64,000 nucleotides of DNA from Neoarius graeffei (taxonomy: Eukaryota; Chordata; Actinopteri; Siluriformes; Ariidae). The stretch is taken from the NCBI RefSeq assembly GCF_027579695.1, contig NC_083587.1, positions 45,807,232 through 45,871,231 of the forward strand, read 5' to 3'. The translations under genes were made by a program, and so were the position numbers. Below, one piece after another: positions 56,971 to 64,000 of the stretch; the first letter of the stretch is position 1; each line of letters opens with the position of its first letter. The notes under the pieces are model-generated. The model worked only from the letters and a program-made list of their open reading frames with translations, had not been told where the DNA came from and made no database searches.

Positions 56971-58160
56971 ATACGGTGGTGTAGTGGTTAGCACTGTCGC
57001 CTCACAGCAAGAAGGTTCTGGGTTTGTGGCCGGTGAGGGCCTTTCTGTGTGGACTTTGCATATTCTCCCCGTGTCTGCATGGGTTTCCTCCGGGTGCTCT
57101 GGTTTCGTCCAAAGACATGCAGGTTAGGCTAATTGGTGGCTCTAAACTGACCGTAGGTGTGAATGGTTGTTTGTGTCAGCCCTGCGATGACTTGTCCAGG
57201 GTGTACCCCGCCTCTCGCCCATAGTCAACTGAGATAGGCTCCAGCTTGCCTGCGACCCTGTAGAACAGGATAAGCAGCTAAAGATAATGGATGGATGGAT
57301 GGATGGATGGATACGGTGGTGTAGTGGTTAGCACTGTCGCCTCACAGCAAGAAGGTTCTGGGTTTGTGGCCGGTGAGGGCCTTTCTGTGTGGAGTTTGCA
57401 TATTCTCCCCGTGTCTGCATGGGTTTCCTCCGCGTGCTCTGGTTTCGTCCAAAGACATGCAGGTTAGGCTAATTGGTGGCTCTAAACTGACCGTAGGTGT
57501 GAATGGTTGTTTGTGTCAGCCCTGCGATGACTTGTCCAGGGTGTACCTGCCTCTCGCCCATAGTCAACTGGGATAGGCTCCAGCTTGCCTGCGACCCTGT
57601 AGAACAGGATAAGCAGCTAAAGATAATGGATGGATGTTATGGATGGATGGATGGATGGATACGGTGGTGTAGTGGTTAGCACTGTCGCCTCACAGCAAGA
57701 AGGTTCTTGGTTCGTGGCCGGTGAGGGCCTTTCTGTGTGGAGTTTGCATATTCTCCCCGTGTCTGCATGGGTTTCCTCCGGGTGCTCTGGTTTCGTCCAA
57801 AGACATGCAGGTTAGGCTAATTGGTGGCTCTAAACTGACCGTAGGTGTGAATGGTTGTTTGTGTCAGCCCTGCCATGACTTGTCCAGGGTGTACCCCGCC
57901 TCTCGCCCATACACTCAAAAAAATAACTTGCTCAGTGAACATAATAAAATTATGGAAAGTATTTCCACCCAAGTAAAATGCGTTAACTTAGCCAGAAACA
58001 ATTTTGTTGAGTGGCCTAAATGTCAACGGTTACATGTTAGACTTAGGTTCATGTAACAGACACCCATGTTGGTTTTTTTGAGTGTAGTCAACTGGGATAG
58101 GCTCCAGCTTGCCTGCGACCCTGTAGAACAGGATAAGCGGCTATGGATGGATGGATGGAT
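56971..58160 (+). repeat. Three further tandem SINE units, B box deleted
   Basis: Units start at 56971, 57311 and 57659 (ATACGGTGGTGTAGTGG), with periods of 340 and 348 bp, joined through (GGAT)n. All three lack about 7 bases of the B box (GGTTTGTGGCC or GGTTCGTGGCC in place of GGTTCGAGCCC...GGCC). The last unit is split by a MITE at 57912-58084. Confidence 0.92.
57912..58084. mobile_element. MITE inside the last SINE unit
   Basis: The ends CACTCAAAAAAATAAC and TTTTTTTGAGTG are inverted. TA is duplicated (57910-57911, 58085-58086), and the SINE continues seamlessly across it. 173 bp. Confidence 0.93.
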
Positions 58161-58349
58161 GGAAGTCATAATTATGTGACACTACGTCATTATGACGACA
58201 TCATTCTTATTATGAGAAAATTACCAGATTATTCTAAAATATTAAATCATTATTATTAGAAATCTTCTCATGGCGGAAACGGGCTTCGAGACAACAGTAA
58301 TATGAAACTGATTTAAAAAACAAACAAACAAAAAACAACATTTTCAGTT

Positions 58350-58545
58350 TGTTTCACAGCGGCGCGTGCTCTTTGAAAAGCGCGTTCCTGTGTCCGGGAG
58401 CGGGGACGCGTCGCGTGCATGAGCAGAGGGGTGTCGGGAGCGTGCATTGTGGCTCCGTGAACCGCAGCTCTTCGTCTCATCCGAAAGCTCTCCTTTCCTG
58501 CACACTCCTGAACAAGGGCAGAGAGGGGAAAGAAAAAAAAGAAAA
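58350..58545 (+). promoter_or_regulatory. CpG-rich promoter and 5' UTR of the tmem145 candidate
   Basis: CG density is clearly higher here than in the AT-rich flanks (runs such as GGCGCGTGC, GACGCGTCGCG), directly upstream of a signal-peptide start codon at 58546. This is the pattern of a vertebrate CpG-island promoter. No TATA box is evident. The purine-rich leader before the ATG gives an acceptable start context. Confidence 0.55.
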
Positions 58546-58641
58546 ATGGATAGAGTTCTCGGACTTGCCATTGTGTGGAGTCTCTTGTGTGACGGATCTG
58601 TCTGGGGGAAATATGTCAAGGGTGTCGTGAACACTAAAGAG
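58546..58641 (+). CDS. tmem145: Probable transmembrane protein 145, coding exon 1 (gene runs beyond window)
   Basis: A 32-codon exon starts MDRVLGLAIVWSLLCDGSVWG, a signal peptide, then KYVKGVVNTKE, and ends with a clean donor GAG|GTGAGA in phase 0. Known TMEM145 proteins have a signal peptide followed by KYVRG...SKE at the end of exon 1, before a conserved DW segment, so both the motif and the exon boundary fit. The family has a lumenal domain and a seven-helix membrane region related to GPR180. In mammals TMEM145 lies in the same chromosomal neighbourhood as LIPE, which supports the call. I saw no further exon before 64000, so intron 1 would exceed 5.3 kb. The call rests on a short segment. 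Confidence 0.62.
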
Positions 58642-59259
58642 GTGAGATGCTGGACGGTGATGTGTGTTTTGTGCCCGCAGTCGGGTAGATGGCTCAGACC
58701 TTTGCCTTTAGAAGCTTCCACTATTACAGGCTCGATTAGTGCGTTGTCGTGCGCGCGCCTGCGTTTGGCCACATCTGTCCAGACGGCAGAAGGGGGATAT
58801 GGCTTTCTCAACAGCGTCGCGTGCACAGCCGCACACCACACACACACCATTACAACTTACCTTGATGTTCCTGAATACCATGTTACAGGTGTGCATTATG
58901 TCAGTTGTCCTCTTCTGTTAACGTCATGCATAAATATCAATATAAATACGCACATGTTATCGCGAGATGATGTGCTGGAGCTCATCTTATTGTGCAGCCC
59001 CGCATCCATGTGATTATAATTCCGTTTGAACACTCATAAGGACGTTATAAAGCCCGTTACCGACGTGAATAGGCCTTGGATTCGGCTCAGCGACAGGTCA
59101 CGTGATGTAAACTGTCCGTTGCCGGCCAGACTATTTAAAACAAAACTCGCCATGAGAAAGCACCGAGTCTTGATTTTCTAATGAGCTGGGGATTAATAAA
59201 ATAACGACCGACATAGTACGGTAGGTGTCCGATGGAAGCCCGTTTTCGCCACCATAATA

Positions 59260-60190
59260 ATACGATAATTATCTCAGACTTGAGACCTTCTATCTCATGA
59301 TAATGACTTTCTCCTCAGTAATGATGAAGTGTCTCATACAGCAAGTATGACTTAAGGTCTCATAATAATGGTGATGTAGTATCTCATAAACATGATTTTC
59401 AATACTATCTCGTAATTATGACTTTCTATCTCATAATAGTATCATGATGTAGTATCTCATAATCATGACTATCTCATGATAATGGTGTAGTGTCTCATAA
59501 TTATGACTTTCTGTCTCATAATAATGATGTAGTGTCTCATAATCATGAGTTTCTATCTCATAATAATGTAGTATCTCATAATTATGACTCTATCTCATAA
59601 TAATGTAGTATCTCATAATCATGAGTTTCTATCTCATAATAATGATGTAGTGTCTCATAATTATGACTTTCTGTCTCATAATAATGATGTGGTGTCTCAT
59701 AATAATGGTGTAGTGTCTCAGAATTATGAATTTCTATAGTATCTCATAATTATAACTATCTCATAATAATGATGTAGTGTCTCATAATTATGACTTTCTA
59801 TCTCATAATAATGATGTAGTGTCTCATAATCATGACTTTCTGTTGTATCTCATAATCATGAGCTTCTATCTCATAATAATGATGTAGTATCTCATAATTA
59901 TGACTCTATCTCATAATAATGATGTAGTGTCTCATAATAATGATGTAGTATCTCATAATCATGACTTTCTATCTCATAATAATGATGTAGTATCTCATAA
60001 TTATGACTTAGTATCTCATAACTATCACAACTTCTAAAAATAATAACTTATAATCTTATCATTTTATAATAATGAGAGCCTATCTCATAATGATCACTTA
60101 GTATCTCATAATTATTACTTAAGTTCTCAAAAAATGACTTACTATCTCATAATAATGAGATATTAAATAACTTTTGAGAAAATATTCTCA
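59260..60190. repeat. Minisatellite of palindromic TCATAATNATGA units
   Basis: Dozens of TCTCATAATAATGATGTAG and TCTCATAATTATGACTTTC words alternate over about 900 bp within the presumed tmem145 intron 1. The core TCATAATTATGA is itself a perfect palindrome. Related words also lie upstream of exon 1 (about 58165-58260). Confidence 0.9.
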
Positions 60191-60449
60191 TTATTATGAA
60201 ATAAGTCATAATTATATGTTCTTATTATAACATACTATGTGACTTTATTATTTTTTTTACTTGTCAAAAACAGACTTCCTGTTCATCTTTCAAAATCACT
60301 AGAAAGCTAACAGAAAATGAGGTGAAACACTGCTAAAACTACTAAACGGTCACCCTTTTCACAAGGAAAGTAGCTAATGCATGCTCTAAAAGTTGCTGCA
60401 TCATGTTATAGATTAACGTGCATGATGTGTTACACGGACGATTTTCTGA

Positions 60450-60990
60450 AGATGTATGCAGTTTATGAGGAACACTTGTACTGCTTATTCATTCAGTTAT
60501 CCAATCAGCCAATCACGTGGCAGAAGCACAATGCATACAGTCATGTAGTTACAGGTCAAGAGCTCCAGTTCATGTTCACATCAAACATCAGAATGGGGAA
60601 AAATGTGATTTCACTGACTTTGACTGTGGAATGGTTGTTGGTTGTTGGTGCCAGCCAGAAACTGTTGATCTCTAGAGTTTACACAGAATAGTGTGGAGAC
60701 AAAAAAAAAAAAAACATCCAGGGAATGGAGTTCTGCGCTGATTGATGAGCGAGGTCAGAGGAGAATGACAGGAAGATGAACTTACCACTCTTTACAAGTG
60801 TGGTGAGCAGAAAAGCACTTCAGGACACTAAACACATTGAACTTTGAGGCAGATGGGCTACAGGAGCAGAAGACCACATCGGCTTCCACTTCTGTCAGCC
60901 AAGAACAGGAATCTGAGGGTGCAGTGGATACAGGCTCACCCAAATTGCTGCAAAAATGGTCTGATGGATCTTGATTTCTGCTGCGACATG
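60450..60990 (+). mobile_element. Non-autonomous repeat, fullest copy of its family
   Basis: Carries CAATCACGTGGCAGAAGCAC, GGTCAAGAGCTCCAGTTCAT and GTCAGCCAAGAACAGGAATC in the order also seen at 33240-33720 (reversed) and 41875-42113 plus 43690-43800. No ORF. Confidence 0.6.
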
Positions 60991-62499
60991 CATTTGGTGG
61001 TAGTTGTGGAATGAATGGTGGTGGACAAAGTCTTTAATTTGGCAAACAAATAAGTTACACATTAATTAAAAGACATGCCTGAACATAGCGATGCGAATGA
61101 GCTCAAATTTGCATAGGAATTTGGTTCTGGTCATCAGTTCACTTTCTAAATGAGTGCATCTGTATCTGAATTTTAGACCAGTGGTGAGCTGATAAGAACA
61201 AATAATTGAGGACCAAGCACTGTGTCCAGTAACCTCATCTAACATTCATGAAGAAGCCTAAGAACTTGCTCAGCAGAGACTAGGGCTTTACTGAAGCATG
61301 ACAATAACCGTGACATCGTTTTCAAAAAAAATAAAATTATTCCCTCTGTGAAATAATTCTGTGACACTGTTATAACATCCAGTACAGAAATCCTCCGAAT
61401 AGCAAAATGGAAATAGAAGTTACTCATTTTTCCATCCTTGGGTAGTATAATGTATATTTTATACTGACTGAGATCTTTTCTATAATCATTCTCTGTGGTT
61501 AATTAGTGTTCCAGCTTCATTAAAATTCATTAATCCATACAATTCATGGGAGTACGACTGATCCAGATTACGTCAAAGATCTGGCCCAAATAAATTAGTA
61601 TTCCTGATTCTTTTTTTTTTTAAAGATTTTCCATAATAGATCATCTTGATGACACCAAGTAGAAATTAAGTTAAAGAAAGAAATTGTATTGAGCTGGTGA
61701 ATATTTTAAATAAGATAGTTCTATAAACTAAATAATCTTTAATACAACTTTATCTTTCGGTAATAGGGCATTATTAAATTCTTATCTAGGGCTACAGCAA
61801 CTAATGTCAAAACTTGAAATTTGCTAATGAAAATAGTTGGCAACGAATTTCATTATTGATTATTTGATAAATAAAAAACTTAATTTGATAGAAAATGGCA
61901 GATAATGTTACAGCAGAGAAAATGGTACCAAAGTGCTGTGATGTTGGCCTCGTGACATACGGTACTGTAACTTGTATTTTGATGTGAGGAATAATTCAAT
62001 ATATAAACATTTATTTGTAGTCAGCAAGAGAAGCATTGGAAGAACAATGTGCTGGGTAGAACCTTATTTTCTAACCATCAGGTATTGTGTTGGATTGCCT
62101 GCTTTAATCAGTTGTCCAACTATTTTACAAAGTTAAAAGTAGACGGCCTTTCGATTCCATAAAATCGGTGAAATTTAGTTCCCTCTGAAATTTGGTCGTT
62201 GGGGTATATGTTTATTTTTGTAATATCTAAAAAAACCCAGGCCATTCTGTGGCTGGGAAGTTATTTAATTTGAGGGGATTCCCGAGCAAATAATGTGCAT
62301 GAAATCGCTCACTTCACGCAGTCAAGCGAAGTCCGTGTGCGCATGAGCACGTTTACCTGAGTCGTCATCTTCATCTTCCAGGTTTTACAGCAGCTGGCAT
62401 CCAGTGTTGCATTACTGCCATCTACAGGTTTACCTTGACCGTGCACTGACCGTTCCATCATTCTGTTGCTAAACAAACAGCTGATCACACCAAGGTGCT

Positions 62500-62627
62500 C
62501 GCTGGCCGCCGATATTTATTAGTTTGTTTCTGCGTTTCCTTTCCTTCGCAACATAACGTCTTTTCTTCTCGCTTTCCGTTACTATAGTCGATCTTTCACG
62601 TTTCATTCGCACACTCACGTCTGCCAT
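62500..62627 (-). other. Short minus-strand frame, unrecognised
   Basis: Starts MADVSVRMKRERSTIVTESE and is strongly basic (KKRRYVAKERKRRNKL). It has the look of a transposon N-terminal DNA-binding segment, but I cannot name it. The surrounding stretch from 61000 to 63000 otherwise holds nothing recognisable. Confidence 0.2.
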
Positions 62628-62997
62628 TGTTCTCTCCTGTTTCAAATTTGTATCCCACAGTGCCTTGCACAAATGGGGAAAGCCCACCATGTCATGCATG
62701 ACATAGTTTTTTGAATTTGGTCATGGTGAAGCAAGAAAAAAATAGCGGAGAATTTAGGGCCATGTGGCTCTAAATTCATTAACTGTTCTTTTAGGGGGGA
62801 AAAAATTAATAAAATCAGAAGTCAGTGATTCGAATTCAGTAGCTTTTAGTCCACGAAACAAAAATAATTTAGGGAAAATTATTTTTTATAACTTAAATGT
62901 GAAAAATCTGAAAGGCAGTCCACCTTTAAGGCAATATTTTCAATCTTTCCTGCTATGTCTGAAAAATGTCTTTATATCATGCATCATGCTATTTTGG

Positions 62998-63001
<4 letters not shown>

Positions 63002-63063
<62 letters not shown>
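63002..63063. repeat. (TA)n microsatellite
   Basis: About 60 bp of pure TA, followed by a short CA run and later a (CAT)n run near 63148-63165. Confidence 0.95.
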
Positions 63064-63073
<10 letters not shown>

Positions 63074-63149
63074 TTAATGACACACATTTCAACAACAGCG
63101 TTGAAAATGACTAATTACGGTCTCAAATGAAATGATCAGTTTGTCTACA

Positions 63150-63660
63150 TCATCATCATCATCAGGTCGAGCTAGTTGCACAGATTTTCATAACTCGATC
63201 CCTCCATCCATTCCAGTCGTTCATCATCCCAGGCAAGTCTGAAGGATAACATTCAGTGTCGTCACATAGCTACATAGCTGCTGAACATATGTTTTGGGAG
63301 GTCTTCCAGCATTTGCTCAAGTATGTTTAGGCTCCCACAGCAGGACATCACTAATGATTTCATTCTTAGCCCTCCAGCAGTGGCCTGCAAAGCGTGTTCT
63401 TCTTTTGCAAATGACATCAGATATGGGTGGTAGGTGCCCATAAAGTTGTTTATTAGTTAGATGTTGCCTCCAGGATATATCCAGTGCAGATCTTAGCATC
63501 CTGGTATATGTTCTGTTTAGCTTCTTTTCAGGTTTCGATGTCAGAGTCCATGTGGTACAGCCATAAAGCAGAACAGATGTTACAATTGCTTGAAAGAAAT
63601 TTCTCTTCATATCAGCAGGAAAATTTGGCTTCCAGACCATTGACAAATTGTCACTTGCAC
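63150..63660 (-). pseudogene. RTE-like retrotransposon, C-terminal end of ORF2
   Basis: The minus-strand frame 63646-63317 reads MKRNFFQAIVTSVLLYGCTT then LNRTYTRMLRSALDISWRQH and RRTRFAGHCWRAKNEIISDV. The LLYGCTTWTLT and GHCWRxKxExISDxLLW motifs are typical of the C-terminal part of RTE-type reverse transcriptases in fish. 5' truncated. Confidence 0.8.
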
Positions 63661-63714
63661 CCCATGCTTTACCAATACATCTCTGTCTACAAAATTATTC
63701 TTTTCTCATCTCAT

Positions 63715-64000
63715 CTCATCTCTTCTCATTTTCTTCCACTTATCCGGGGCCGGGTCGTGGAGGCAGCAGTCTGAGCATGGAAGCCCAAATTTCCCTCTCC
63801 CCAGACACCTTGGCCAGCTCCTCGGGAAGAACACCGAGGCATTCCCAGGCCAGCGGAGAGACATAGTCCCTCCAGCTTGTCCTGGGTCTTCCCCGGGACC
63901 TCCTCCCGGGGGGACATACCTGGAACACCTCCCCAGGGAGGCGTCCAGGAGGCATCCGAAAGAGATGCCCGAGCCACCTCAGCTGATTCCTCTTGATGTG
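63715..64000 (-). pseudogene. Non-LTR retrotransposon ORF2 C-terminus, cut by window end
   Basis: Related to 29757-30420: the minus-strand frame reads MPPGRLPGEVFQVCPPGRRS then RGRPRTSWRDYVSPLAWE and SMLRLLPPRPGPG. The element continues past 64000. Confidence 0.8.

Noticed and set aside
58344..58850. A 168-residue minus-strand ORF opposite the tmem145 exon
   Set aside because: It is an antisense shadow of a GC-rich promoter and exon, with no recognisable domain and no splice support.
59260..60190. Possible CRISPR-like array of regularly repeated units
   Set aside because: Units are contiguous and variable without unique spacers, in a vertebrate intron. It is a minisatellite.
62764..63114. 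A 116-residue ORF ending in a Tyr-Ile run
   Set aside because: The run is the translation of the TA microsatellite, and nothing before it is recognisable.

Overview
This is a stretch of vertebrate nuclear DNA, almost certainly from a teleost fish. The evidence is a spliced gene with canonical GT/AG introns that reads as hormone-sensitive lipase, many tRNA-headed SINEs with the V-SINE central domain, and Tc1/mariner, hAT, Kolobok-like and Harbinger-like DNA transposons of the kinds common in fish. The repeat mix suggests an otophysan such as a catfish or cyprinid relative, but I cannot fix the species by eye. No bacterial-type gene organisation, CRISPR array, rRNA gene or genuine tRNA gene was found.

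Layout. Bases 1-17,290 lie upstream of the lipase and are nearly all repeats: a Kolobok-type fragment cut by the window edge, a GATC-rich tandem repeat, a TTAA-flanked element with a THAP-domain exon (1681-2990), a long-TIR element with a helix-turn-helix-like ORF (3285-3862), an 8-bp-TSD hAT element containing a SINE (4979-6425), a second hAT (9274-9852), another THAP exon (about 12.7 kb) and a decayed Tc1 (12972-14732). Bases 17,299-49,756 hold the complete coding region of lipe in 12 coding exons (807 codons) on the + strand. The exon phases join without a break, and the HGGG, GDSAGG, Asp and His active-site elements are all present. Its introns are crowded with transposons, several of them nested. 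Bases 49,757-58,340 are intergenic and carry a SINE dimer and a tandem SINE array. At 58,546-58,641 a CpG-rich promoter region leads into one exon, a signal peptide followed by a KYVKG...TKE motif, which I read as exon 1 of tmem145. The rest, to 64,000, would be its first intron, with a minisatellite of palindromic TCATAATTATGA-like units and two non-LTR retrotransposon 3' ends.

How it works together. The two host genes are neighbours on the same strand. lipe encodes the cytosolic and lipid-droplet neutral lipase that hydrolyses diacylglycerol, cholesteryl and retinyl esters under PKA control. tmem145 encodes a secretory-pathway multipass membrane protein. They share no obvious pathway, and their proximity fits known vertebrate linkage of the two loci.

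I did not find a convincing undescribed biological system. The observations most worth checking are these: a Kolobok-type element ends 14 nt before a lipe splice acceptor; inverted Harbinger-like copies bracket the catalytic-serine exons; the PKA motif of the lipase is altered; several elements share THAP start exons, two with intact splice donors; and a SINE tandem array has lost its B box and so probably spread by recombination.
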